This document shows positions 48,018 to 55,936 of a stretch of 64,000 bases of DNA, in pieces (within the stretch, counting starts at the first letter, position 1; the number at the start of each line of letters is the position of its first letter). The notes beneath the pieces are model-generated. The model was not told the DNA's origin and made no database searches. It was given only the letters and a program-made list of their open reading frames with translations. The stretch lies in assembly GCF_018449545.1 (NCBI RefSeq), contig NZ_JAAVUR010000008.1:186001-250000 (forward strand), in the 5' to 3' direction. A program made the position numbers and the translations under genes. The stretch comes from Granulicella sp. dw_53. Its GTDB lineage: Bacteria > Acidobacteriota > Terriglobia > Terriglobales > Acidobacteriaceae.

Positions 48018-48034
48018 ATGTTCATTGTGAACAT
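48018..48034. promoter_or_regulatory. 17-bp palindrome at the acetyltransferase promoter
   Basis: ATGTTCA-TTG-TGAACAT, perfect 7-bp arms, immediately upstream of a TATAGT -10-like box on the minus strand. It would sit in the promoter spacer and could bind a dimeric regulator. Confidence 0.5.
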
Positions 48035-48125
48035 TACTTGATGGCAGATTGCGTCATTTTTCCCCTTGTAAATCTGTAAATGTCATCTGCGGTAGTTCTG
48101 TTAATAGTTAACGAGCTTCTCATTT

Positions 48126-49064
48126 TTAAAGAACCTCCGTTCTACTGGAGGCGTCAAAGAGGAACAGTATGCAGGTGGCGAATAATACGATCGCTGAACC
48201 AGCAATTGTTCGGTGTGACAAGCGTTCCTTCAATATGCAAAAGGCTAGTACCACTCCGGCGAGTGGTGTGAAATAGAGTGATGCCGAGGCGATGATAACG
48301 TCGACAGTCTCTAGAGCTTTTAGGAAGAACACCATCGCAAGCCCGTAGAAGAATACTGCAAGATACCCGAACGCGCCCCACTGCACGAGAGTGAGGTGTG
48401 CAAGTCTACCAAGACAATTGGGCTCGACCAGAAAGAGTACAGGTAGGCTGAAGACGGTCGCCGGCAGATAACTGAAGAATAGCGTCTCGATGCCAGAGAA
48501 GGAGTTCAGCAGCCGTTTGGAATAAACATTGTAGAAGGCTGAACCGAGACATCCGGCGATAATCAGGAGGTCTCCTGCAAGTTCATGGCGCCCGCTTCTC
48601 GTGATGGACAAGCCATGTAGCGGGGACAGGATAAAGACTCCAGTCAGTCCTAGCGAAAGGGAACTGATGCGAAGCGATGATAGGCGCTCGCGCAGCAGCC
48701 ACACGGCGATCAAGGCGCCGAAGACTGGAATGAGCAGGCTGAGGATCGCTCCATTGGAGGCGGTAGACCAGTCTACGCCGAGTGTCATGCCCACCTGAGC
48801 CATCAGTTGACCGCAGATGCCGGCGAGAAAGAACTCGCGATTGAATCTCCACGCTTCTTTAAACTTCTGGACGACGCCACGGCGCAGGGTGAGAAGGCCC
48901 AAGCCAACTAGGGTAATGCAGTAAAGAGGAAGAAGGGCAATCGCGAGCGGATTGTCGTTTACAGCGAGGATTTTGATCGCGACTCCTTGGCCTGCCCAAA
49001 GAAGGTTGGCAGCGATCAGAAGCAGAACTGCTAAGGCGACGCGAACACGCCGCGCCGATAGCAC
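48126..49064 (-). CDS. EamA/DMT-family membrane transporter
   Basis: A 312-residue protein with ten predicted membrane helices in two EamA repeats. The first repeat has LLIAANLLWAGQGVAIKILA and the second GDLLIIAGCLGSAFYNVYSKRL; the C-terminal signature is YFTPLAGVVLAFCILKERLS. Carriers of this superfamily move nucleotide sugars, sugars, amino acids or metabolites. The start is GTG, whose G is the last base of the upstream kinase stop (TAGTG), so the two are tightly coupled. It is the third gene of a DeoR / sugar kinase / transporter operon, which suggests a sugar or sugar-phosphate-related cargo. Confidence 0.88.
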   Translation of the reverse strand: MLSARRVRVALAVLLLIAANLLWAGQGVAIKILAVNDNPLAIALLPLYCITLVGLGLLTLRRGVVQKFKEAWRFNREFFLAGICGQLMAQVGMTLGVDWSTASNGAILSLLIPVFGALIAVWLLRERLSSLRISSLSLGLTGVFILSPLHGLSITRSGRHELAGDLLIIAGCLGSAFYNVYSKRLLNSFSGIETLFFSYLPATVFSLPVLFLVEPNCLGRLAHLTLVQWGAFGYLAVFFYGLAMVFFLKALETVDVIIASASLYFTPLAGVVLAFCILKERLSHRTIAGSAIVLFATCILFLFDASSRTEVL

Positions 49065-50503
49065 TACTGTCTTCTCCGAAGAGGAGCGGGTTGTAGCACT
49101 CGGACACCGAAGGCATCGACGCCGTCAGAGCTGCCTTCGAAGATGTGGGGCATCGCTCCTCGCTCTTTGCCATATGCTTCGGCGATGGCGCGTACGGAAT
49201 GTTCATCCTCCGAACGGCAAACAATGGCAACCACCCCGCCGCCGCCGCCGCCGGTCATCTTTGCCCCAGCGAGGCCGTGCGTTAGGACGCGTCTGACCAG
49301 ATCATCACACGCTTCGTTGCCCAAGCCACACTCACTATAGGCCACATGGGACTGGCAAAGGATCTCACCGAGCAACGGCAAGGCGTTCTCCATTCGACCG
49401 AATGCCATGGCTTCAAGAAGTGTTCGCACCGTCTGCACGCGAAGATTCTCCTCGGTGGCGTATCGCACGGCAGCGCGGACAGGGTATTGCGTCTCGGGAT
49501 CGACCCTAGTGAAGGGGTCGACGTGTTCTCCGGTAGAGGCAAGAAACTCGCTTCCTTTGATTGACTTGGGCAATAGTCGTTCATATCTTGCGCGGAACTC
49601 CGATGGAGCAAGGTTCGAGAGATGCCCATGCCATCGTTCCTCTGTCCATCGCGGTATCTCGGCGCCTTGCTCGGGAGTAATTTCGATTCCTTCCCTTTGA
49701 CAGATTAGCTTGTACCCCATAAACGCAGCGGCTCTGGCTGTCTCGTATGCGGTGCTGGTCGTCGAGCGTGCAGCCATCGAATCGATCCCTATAATACGAA
49801 CTCCAGCAGGCAGAGTCACCAAAGGAGACGGTTGGCAGGGCTGGCAGAGCATGGGCAGAAGATAACCTTCCCTCCCCAGCACGATCGCTGCCTGATCCAT
49901 GATTCCGCAGGCTGCGCCTACGACGACGTTCTCCACCCATTGTCCGGCGGTTGCCAAATCAGTGCCCTCGAGCGTGACTCCCCATGCGGCTGATGCCGCT
50001 TTCAGGGTAGCAATTCCCAGGGCCGCCGAGGAACTGACTCCCTTATTTGGAGGCAGATCCGAAGCAAGAAACAAGTCAACACCACCTGCTTCACCGCAGC
50101 CGCGAAGGTTCTTTAGGAAATAGAGCGCCCCCAGTACATAACAGACCCAGAGTGAACCGGGTTGCGACTGACAGAGGGCTCGCACACTCTCGACGTCGCA
50201 TAGATCGCTCATCTGCGCTTCGAATTCGGTGTTCCATCCGAACTGTTCAGCACCGGGGTTTACGATACGGATCGCTTCGTCGGTTCGCGCTTGTGCCGCA
50301 ACCCATATGGCTTCGCGCAAAAGCCCTTGCAATACGTTGCCGCCCGTGTAGTCGACGTTCCCGCCCATCACATCCAACCGGCCGGGCGCCCGAGAAACAT
50401 AAATAGGCTTCTCGGTCGGGAACAGACCGTGGGCCACGACGGCGGTTGCGATCTGATCTTCGAAGGACTGCATGTTCGACAGCGTCTGAGCAGGAAACGA
50501 CAT
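49064..50503 (-). CDS. GHMP-family sugar kinase, L-arabinokinase/galactokinase-like
   Basis: A 479-residue cytoplasmic kinase, about 90 residues longer than E. coli GalK. Motif 1 is SRAPGRLDVMGGNVDYTGG; plant L-arabinokinases share GRLDVMGG at this point where galactokinases read GRVNLIGEHTDY. Motif 2 (phosphate loop) is PPNKGVSSSAALG, motif 3 KMTGGGGGGVVAIV. GAACGIMDQ contains the catalytic-type Asp. It probably phosphorylates a sugar at C1; arabinose or galactose are candidates. It is the middle gene of a minus-strand operon, 44 nt after the DeoR stop and overlapping the EamA start by one base. Confidence 0.85.
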   Translation of the reverse strand: MSFPAQTLSNMQSFEDQIATAVVAHGLFPTEKPIYVSRAPGRLDVMGGNVDYTGGNVLQGLLREAIWVAAQARTDEAIRIVNPGAEQFGWNTEFEAQMSDLCDVESVRALCQSQPGSLWVCYVLGALYFLKNLRGCGEAGGVDLFLASDLPPNKGVSSSAALGIATLKAASAAWGVTLEGTDLATAGQWVENVVVGAACGIMDQAAIVLGREGYLLPMLCQPCQPSPLVTLPAGVRIIGIDSMAARSTTSTAYETARAAAFMGYKLICQREGIEITPEQGAEIPRWTEERWHGHLSNLAPSEFRARYERLLPKSIKGSEFLASTGEHVDPFTRVDPETQYPVRAAVRYATEENLRVQTVRTLLEAMAFGRMENALPLLGEILCQSHVAYSECGLGNEACDDLVRRVLTHGLAGAKMTGGGGGGVVAIVCRSEDEHSVRAIAEAYGKERGAMPHIFEGSSDGVDAFGVRVLQPAPLRRRQ

Positions 50504-50547
50504 TTCTCATTCAGGCTATCGAAGTGCTGTACAAGGAGCGTTAATAT

Positions 50548-51315
50548 TCACCTCAGATCGGCGACCTGAACCTCTGTCATGCGGCGCAGCCGTGCCAAAT
50601 CGTCATTTGAGATCCCTTTGTCCGTCAAAATGAGGTCGCAATCCTCTATTCCGCATAGCCGATAGGTCGCTTCGGTCCCGATCTTGCTGCTATCGACGAC
50701 CAGCACCTTCCGTTTGCCAGCTTGTAGGAGCTCGTGTTGTGCGTCTGGATCGTGAACCATGACGCCGCGGCTCAATGAGACAGCCGCCGCTCCAAAGATC
50801 ACGGTGTCGGCGTAGATCGAAGTCAGGCTCTTCGCGACAGCGTGTCCGATCAGATCATGGCTGCTGGATCGGTAGACCCCGCCGGTGAGTTCCACGCGAA
50901 TATTTTCCGCCGAGGTCAGCTCCTCTAGGACAGAGAGGGAGAAAGTAAAGACGACTACGTTCTTTCGGGCTCGTAGCTCCCTCGCGACGTAGAGTGTGGT
51001 TGTGCCAGAGTCGAGAACGACGGACTCTCCATCTTTCACTAGCGCCGATGCGGCGGTTCCGATGCTCCGCTTGGCATGGGCCATCTTCTGCAACCGCTCG
51101 AAGAAGCTTCGCTCTGCGCCGCGCCAGTGCTCGATACGCGCTCCGCCGGGAATGCGAATCACTTGACCGGCTTCGACTAGCTTTTGCAGATCCCGTCGGA
51201 TAGTCATCTGCGAGACGCGGCATGCCTCTGCAATCTCTGCAATTGAGGCGGATGTGTTTATTTTTAACATTTCGACAATGGACTTAAGTCTGGAACTCTC
51301 AGCTGATTCATTCAT
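50548..51315 (-). CDS. DeoR/GlpR-family transcriptional regulator
   Basis: A 255-residue repressor. The N-terminal helix-turn-helix is SIAEIAEACRVSQMTIRRDL at about residues 24-43. The C-terminal sugar-phosphate sensor domain begins near residue 75 and contains VVLDSGTTTLYVA, VELTGGVY, DTVIFGAAAVS and KVLVVDSSKIG, as in GlpR, FruR and other DeoR proteins. It leads the kinase/EamA operon and is divergent from the TBDR/glycerophosphodiesterase operon, with two palindromic elements in between (51339-51408). A phosphorylated sugar made by the neighbouring kinase is a logical inducer. Confidence 0.93.
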   Translation of the reverse strand: MNESAESSRLKSIVEMLKINTSASIAEIAEACRVSQMTIRRDLQKLVEAGQVIRIPGGARIEHWRGAERSFFERLQKMAHAKRSIGTAASALVKDGESVVLDSGTTTLYVARELRARKNVVVFTFSLSVLEELTSAENIRVELTGGVYRSSSHDLIGHAVAKSLTSIYADTVIFGAAAVSLSRGVMVHDPDAQHELLQAGKRKVLVVDSSKIGTEATYRLCGIEDCDLILTDKGISNDDLARLRRMTEVQVADLR

Positions 51316-51338
51316 TACAATTCGTTCTCATAGTTATT

Positions 51339-51408
51339 CTTTGGCCAAAGTTCCTTTTTATGGAGAAAATCCAGATATTTACCTAGTCGTTTTCTCTTCA
51401 CGGAAACG
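51339..51408. promoter_or_regulatory. palindromes between deoR-like gene and TBDR
   Basis: CTTTGGCCAAAG, a perfect 12-bp palindrome (51339-51350), 24 nt upstream of the DeoR start, and CGTTTTC-N7-GGAAACG (51388-51394 and 51402-51408, 6 of 7 positions symmetric). Both are candidates for binding by the DeoR protein. Confidence 0.45.
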
Positions 51409-51586
51409 TAAAGAAAGCAGACTTGTAATTTTTTATCATCTACGTGTGTCTATTTGTCACTTATTAACAATTGCTTGTTATTTTCTGATCATTCGCACCT
51501 TGATCGTCCAGCCTGTTCGCTTTGAGCAGTCAAGGTTTTCTTCCCGGTATTGCAGCTTCCACTTAAACGCCAATCTTGGAGTTTCT

Positions 51587-54500
51587 ATGAATTGCCTCGC
51601 CTTTGCCTCCCATCTCGACAGTCGCATGCGATCCGGCGTCGCTCGCCGGTTCTATAGTAGCGGCAAACAAATTATTCAGGTCCTCGGCGGGTTCGTTTTT
51701 TTGTTGGCTTTCCTAGCTTTGGGTGGCAAACTCGAGGCCCAGACCTTCTATGGCTCGATTAGCGGAGTGGTAAAGGACCCTAGCGGAGCCGTCGTTCCAG
51801 GTGTCGCGGTGACGGTGCACGAGAACGGCACGACCACCGAATACAAGACTGTCTCCAACAAGTCGGGTACGTATCGCATCTCCTTTCTCAAGCCGGGCGG
51901 CTACACTGTACGCTTTGAAAAAAATGGCTTCGCTCAGTATGTTACGGACGAGCTAAACATCGTGCTCAACCAGGAGCGCGTGGTAGACGGATCGCTAAAG
52001 TTAGGAGCGACCTCTGAGATCGTGACCGTCTCTGGAGTTGCCAGCTCTCTTAACACCAACAATCCCCAGGTAGGCGGCGAACTAAGCACTCAGGAACTCA
52101 TCGACCTTCCCGAATCCACCGGGACAAAGGGAGCGAACGAGTTTCTCATCACTAAGACCTTCGCCGGAGCCTCCAGTTCCAGCCAAGATTACTCGAACGT
52201 CAACAACCTCTCTCTTGGGGGCGGCAGAGCCGGTACCAATCCCATCATCATCGATGGTCTGCCTAGCAATATGGGTATAGATGGAACCTACGGCCTCATC
52301 CCCACACCCGACTCCACAGAAGAACTCCAGGTCCTCACCGCTCCCTTCTCCGCCCAGTACGGCCAGAGCGGCGGCGGTGCCATCCTTACCACTACCAAAT
52401 CTGGTACAGAAAAATTTCATGGCACGGCCTTCGAGTCCTATAGTTCCCAGAGCCTCAACGCTCTTGGATATTTCACCAAGCCCGGGACGATCATTCAGCC
52501 TTCTTACTTCCACTACTTCGGTGGATCGATCGGAGGCCCCGTGATCCTGCCAAAGCTCCTGGATGGCCGCAAGCATCGTCTTTACTTCTTCACCGACTGG
52601 GAGTACACACTCAACCACGCCAATGCGCCGTTCACCACTACCGTGCCTACCGCAGCGGAGCTGACCGGGGACTTCTCCGGACTATCTCCGGTAGGCACTC
52701 CTACCGTCCCTATCTACGACCCCCTGACGACGATGACCGCCGGCAAGGTGACCTCGCGTACGCAGTTCCCAGGCAACATCATTCCGAAGTCACGGATCGA
52801 CCAGGTCGGTCAGAACATAGCAGCGTTCTTCCCTGCAGCAAACTGCACTCCGACCCCGACCTCTCCATTCAACTACTGCTCTAATCCCATCTCGGCGACC
52901 AGCTATCTCTATAACGCTGATCGCGTTGACTACAACGCCTCCGACTACGATCACCTTTGGGCAAAGTTCGCGCGCGATGGACCAAGAAATCAGCCCACCA
53001 TCGATATCCCCAACGTTGCAAACACCTCCACATATAACGGCTGGACGGACGACCATGATGAGATCTCATGGAGCCATATCTTCTCGCCTCGCCTCTCCAA
53101 TGAAGCTCGCGTAGGCTATGTTTCGGAGGTCAACTTCGCCTCGCCACTGCCAGCAAACGCAAGCTCAATTGGCCTGAATGGTGTGCCTCTAACCCAGTTT
53201 CCCAGCATCAAGACCAACCAATACGCCAGCTTTGGCGCAGGCGGCTACTCCAGGACTAGAGACGGTCACTACATCCTGAATGACGCGATGGTCATGCAGA
53301 TAGGCCGCCACACACTGTCTATCGGTGGCGAGTATATGCGCTACGCCTACAGCTCCTATAAGCCTGGTGTTCTGTCCGGCAGCTACACGTTCTCCGGTGG
53401 CTTTACCGCCGTGCCGGGCCAGAGCGGATATGGCTTCGCCGATCTGCTGCTTGGTCTGCCTGCGACGACCACCATCAGCACGACCAACACTGTCTTTCAC
53501 TACAACCTGAATTACTTTGCCGGCTATCTGCAGGACGACTACAGAATCTCCTCCAGGCTCACGATCAATCTTGGCCTGCGTTACGAATTCGATGGTCCGG
53601 CCGCGGAAAAGAACAACAACTACTACAGCTTCAATCCCAACCTGATGGATGCCACGACCGGCAAGCCGGGCGGAATTGAGTTTGCTGGCTTCAATGGCGC
53701 TCCTCACAGCCTTTCTCCGAACGTCTACACCGGCATCCTTCCCAGAGTCGGCTTCAACTACCATCTCTTTCGCAATACTGTCGTGCGCGGAGGCTATGGA
53801 ATCTACCAGCTTCCTAGCATCGGCTTCAACGCGCTGAGCAATACCTCGGCCTCTACCGTATCCGCCACATTCCAAACTCCAACCGGCAGCTTTACCCCTG
53901 CTTATCAGCTCTCTCAGGGGGTCCCTGCTTACTCTCCCAACGTCGCTCCAAACGGTCAGCCACTGATTCCCTCGAGTCTGACAAACCCCACCTCCAGCCC
54001 CGTCCAATTGCAGTTGACCGCAGTCCTTCCTTATCTCCAGGAGTGGCAGGTCGGTGTACAGCAGGATCTCGGTCATAACTGGATCGCCGAGCTCGACTAC
54101 ATGGGAGATCATGGCGTACATCTGCCCGTCGTGCTTCCAGCTAACCAGATCGCTCCTTCCTCTACCTGTTGCTTCAATATCAAAACTGCCCAGAGTCTCC
54201 GTCCCTATCCTCAATTTCTCACTGTCTCTAACGTCACGAACGGAGGAGCACAGTCCTATGCGGCTCTCTTTGCCACACTGAGCCATCGTTGGAGCAACGG
54301 TATCTCGACACGCGCAGCCTACACATGGGCGCGTACACAGGACGATGTCGATGGCGGTACTCTGACTCCACTGCTCCAGAACTACTACAACCTGCACGCG
54401 CAATGGGGAACGGCAAAGCTGAGCATTCCCCAGCGTTTCTCCCTCTCGGCCGTCTACGCTCTGCCTGTGGGGTCGGGTGGCAGGTTCCTTTCTCACTCGC

Positions 54501-54964
54501 CGATTGTCTCGCAGGCCATCGGACACTGGAAGGTCAGTACCGTGGCTCAGTTCCAGGTCGGTCTCCCGTACAACGTCTCACAGGCCGACCAGCTTCAGAT
54601 CGGTTCAGGAGGACAGTTTGTAACCGAGACAGGCAATCCCAATATTGCTCGTGGTTCTCGCTCGGTAGCAAAGTGGTTCAACACCTCCGCCTTCACCATC
54701 ACCCCTCCTGACACCCTGGGCACTGGCCCGCGTGCCAGCTTCTACGGGCCCGGTCAGAATGTATGGGATATAAGCCTCATGCGAGACATTCCCTTCCGGG
54801 AACATGCAGCCTTCACCCTCCGTGTCGATGCGCATAATGCCTTCAACCATCCACAGTTCTCGGGGCTCAACACCTCACTGTCCGCTACTAACACTGCATT
54901 TGGTACAGTCACCGGCGCGCAAGACCCACGCTCTCTGCTCCTCGTCGGTCGTCTCAGATTCTAA
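51587..54964 (+). CDS. Oar-like TonB-dependent receptor with carboxypeptidase-regulatory domain
   Basis: About 1125 residues from ATG 51587, which has GGAG 8 nt upstream; the longest frame (51254) overlaps the DeoR gene and is rejected. A signal region (VLGGFVFLLAFLALGGKLEAQ) precedes a carboxypeptidase-regulatory domain (GSISGVVKDPSGAVVPGVAV, about 54-145). The plug carries NPIIIDGLPSNMGIDGTYG and SGGGAILTTTKSGTEKFHG, and the barrel ends DPRSLLLVGRLRF. It is followed after 48 nt by a glycerophosphodiesterase gene, probably in one operon. The ligand may be a phosphodiester-containing compound. Confidence 0.9.
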   Translation: MNCLAFASHLDSRMRSGVARRFYSSGKQIIQVLGGFVFLLAFLALGGKLEAQTFYGSISGVVKDPSGAVVPGVAVTVHENGTTTEYKTVSNKSGTYRISFLKPGGYTVRFEKNGFAQYVTDELNIVLNQERVVDGSLKLGATSEIVTVSGVASSLNTNNPQVGGELSTQELIDLPESTGTKGANEFLITKTFAGASSSSQDYSNVNNLSLGGGRAGTNPIIIDGLPSNMGIDGTYGLIPTPDSTEELQVLTAPFSAQYGQSGGGAILTTTKSGTEKFHGTAFESYSSQSLNALGYFTKPGTIIQPSYFHYFGGSIGGPVILPKLLDGRKHRLYFFTDWEYTLNHANAPFTTTVPTAAELTGDFSGLSPVGTPTVPIYDPLTTMTAGKVTSRTQFPGNIIPKSRIDQVGQNIAAFFPAANCTPTPTSPFNYCSNPISATSYLYNADRVDYNASDYDHLWAKFARDGPRNQPTIDIPNVANTSTYNGWTDDHDEISWSHIFSPRLSNEARVGYVSEVNFASPLPANASSIGLNGVPLTQFPSIKTNQYASFGAGGYSRTRDGHYILNDAMVMQIGRHTLSIGGEYMRYAYSSYKPGVLSGSYTFSGGFTAVPGQSGYGFADLLLGLPATTTISTTNTVFHYNLNYFAGYLQDDYRISSRLTINLGLRYEFDGPAAEKNNNYYSFNPNLMDATTGKPGGIEFAGFNGAPHSLSPNVYTGILPRVGFNYHLFRNTVVRGGYGIYQLPSIGFNALSNTSASTVSATFQTPTGSFTPAYQLSQGVPAYSPNVAPNGQPLIPSSLTNPTSSPVQLQLTAVLPYLQEWQVGVQQDLGHNWIAELDYMGDHGVHLPVVLPANQIAPSSTCCFNIKTAQSLRPYPQFLTVSNVTNGGAQSYAALFATLSHRWSNGISTRAAYTWARTQDDVDGGTLTPLLQNYYNLHAQWGTAKLSIPQRFSLSAVYALPVGSGGRFLSHSPIVSQAIGHWKVSTVAQFQVGLPYNVSQADQLQIGSGGQFVTETGNPNIARGSRSVAKWFNTSAFTITPPDTLGTGPRASFYGPGQNVWDISLMRDIPFREHAAFTLRVDAHNAFNHPQFSGLNTSLSATNTAFGTVTGAQDPRSLLLVGRLRF

Positions 54965-55012
54965 GCACTGCAACTCAAGACATTTCAACGGAAACACAAA
55001 GGACAAAGAAAA

Positions 55013-55831
55013 ATGCATAACTCTATCCTGAAACTTCTGATCGGTTCCACCCTCGCCAGCGGCGTAGCCTTTGCTCAGACAGCATGGACCCCGAAGGAAG
55101 ACGGAAAAGCCATCAAGATCATCTCCCACCGCGGCGAGCATCTTCATCATCCGGAGAACACGATGGCTGCTTTTCAGGCGGCGATCGATGCGGGGGCAGA
55201 CTACTTCGAACTCGACGTTCGCACGACCTCTGATGGAAAATTCGTCATCATGCACGACGGCACCCTGGACCGCACCACCAACGGCAGCGGCGAAGTGTAC
55301 AAGCACACCTTCGACGAGATCCGTGCACTCGATGCAGGCGCAAAATTCGGCCCTTCTTTTGCCGGGACCAAGGTGCCTACCCTGGACGAAGCCTTCGATC
55401 TAGCCCACGGCAAGATCAATGTTTACGTCGACACAAAGTATGCCGATCCCCAACAACTAGTCGATACCATCGTGAAGCACGATATGCAGGATCACGTCGT
55501 CATCTATGGCAATCCGTTCTTTCTGTATGACGTACGTAAGATTCGTCCGACGCTGAAGGTCATGCCCGAAGCTCTAAGTCCAGACATCTGTAAACTCTTC
55601 GTTCGCGCGATGCAATTGCAGGTCATCGCGTTCGATGCCAATGACTTCAAAGATCCTGTCATCGATTGCGCCAAGGCTGCAAATGCAAAGATGTTCGTGG
55701 ACCGCTTGGGTGATGCTGATAATCCCGAAACGTGGCAAAAGGCTATCGACCTTGGAGCAGCTGGTATCCAGACGAATCTTCCCGCGGAGCTTGCAGCGTA
55801 CCTTCGTGCCCATAACCTCGCCACGCACTAA
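55013..55831 (+). CDS. Periplasmic glycerophosphodiester phosphodiesterase
   Basis: A 272-residue TIM-barrel enzyme with a signal peptide (ILKLLIGSTLASGVAFAQ). Catalytic and metal residues are visible: SHRGEH (His39, Arg40), HPENT (Glu48), YFELDVR (Glu66, Asp68) and IMHDGTLDRTTNG (His81). It hydrolyses glycerophosphodiesters to an alcohol and sn-glycerol-3-phosphate. Of the two common types it is closer to the secreted GlpQ-like group by export, though shorter. It lies in the operon of the TBDR at 51587 and ends at a terminator (55849). It probably processes what the receptor brings in. The overlap with DeoR/GlpR control fits glycerol- or sugar-phosphate use. Confidence 0.92.
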   Translation: MHNSILKLLIGSTLASGVAFAQTAWTPKEDGKAIKIISHRGEHLHHPENTMAAFQAAIDAGADYFELDVRTTSDGKFVIMHDGTLDRTTNGSGEVYKHTFDEIRALDAGAKFGPSFAGTKVPTLDEAFDLAHGKINVYVDTKYADPQQLVDTIVKHDMQDHVVIYGNPFFLYDVRKIRPTLKVMPEALSPDICKLFVRAMQLQVIAFDANDFKDPVIDCAKAANAKMFVDRLGDADNPETWQKAIDLGAAGIQTNLPAELAAYLRAHNLATH

Positions 55832-55848
55832 GCCGCTAGAAAGACTAG

Positions 55849-55874
55849 AGGGGACGGTGGAAACACCGTCCCCT
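55849..55874 (+). terminator. hairpin terminator after the glycerophosphodiesterase
   Basis: AGGGGACGGTG-GAAA-CACCGTCCCCT, a perfect 11-bp stem with a GAAA tetraloop, 17 nt after the stop codon, followed by GATCTTCTTC. It may also serve the convergent regulator gene. Confidence 0.8.
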
Positions 55875-55936
55875 GATCTTCTTCGCACCTGATCCGGAGA
55901 AATTAAAATCTTCAAACTGATTGAGTGAACTGGGGT

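Noticed and set aside
51254-51586. 111-codon N-terminal extension of the TBDR at 51587
   Set aside because: It overlaps the divergent DeoR start and palindromes; the signal peptide and ribosome site fit ATG 51587.
53189-54526. 445-codon open frame opposite the TBDR at 51587
   Set aside because: Basic, low-complexity translation with no domain signature; the TBDR on the plus strand is unambiguous.
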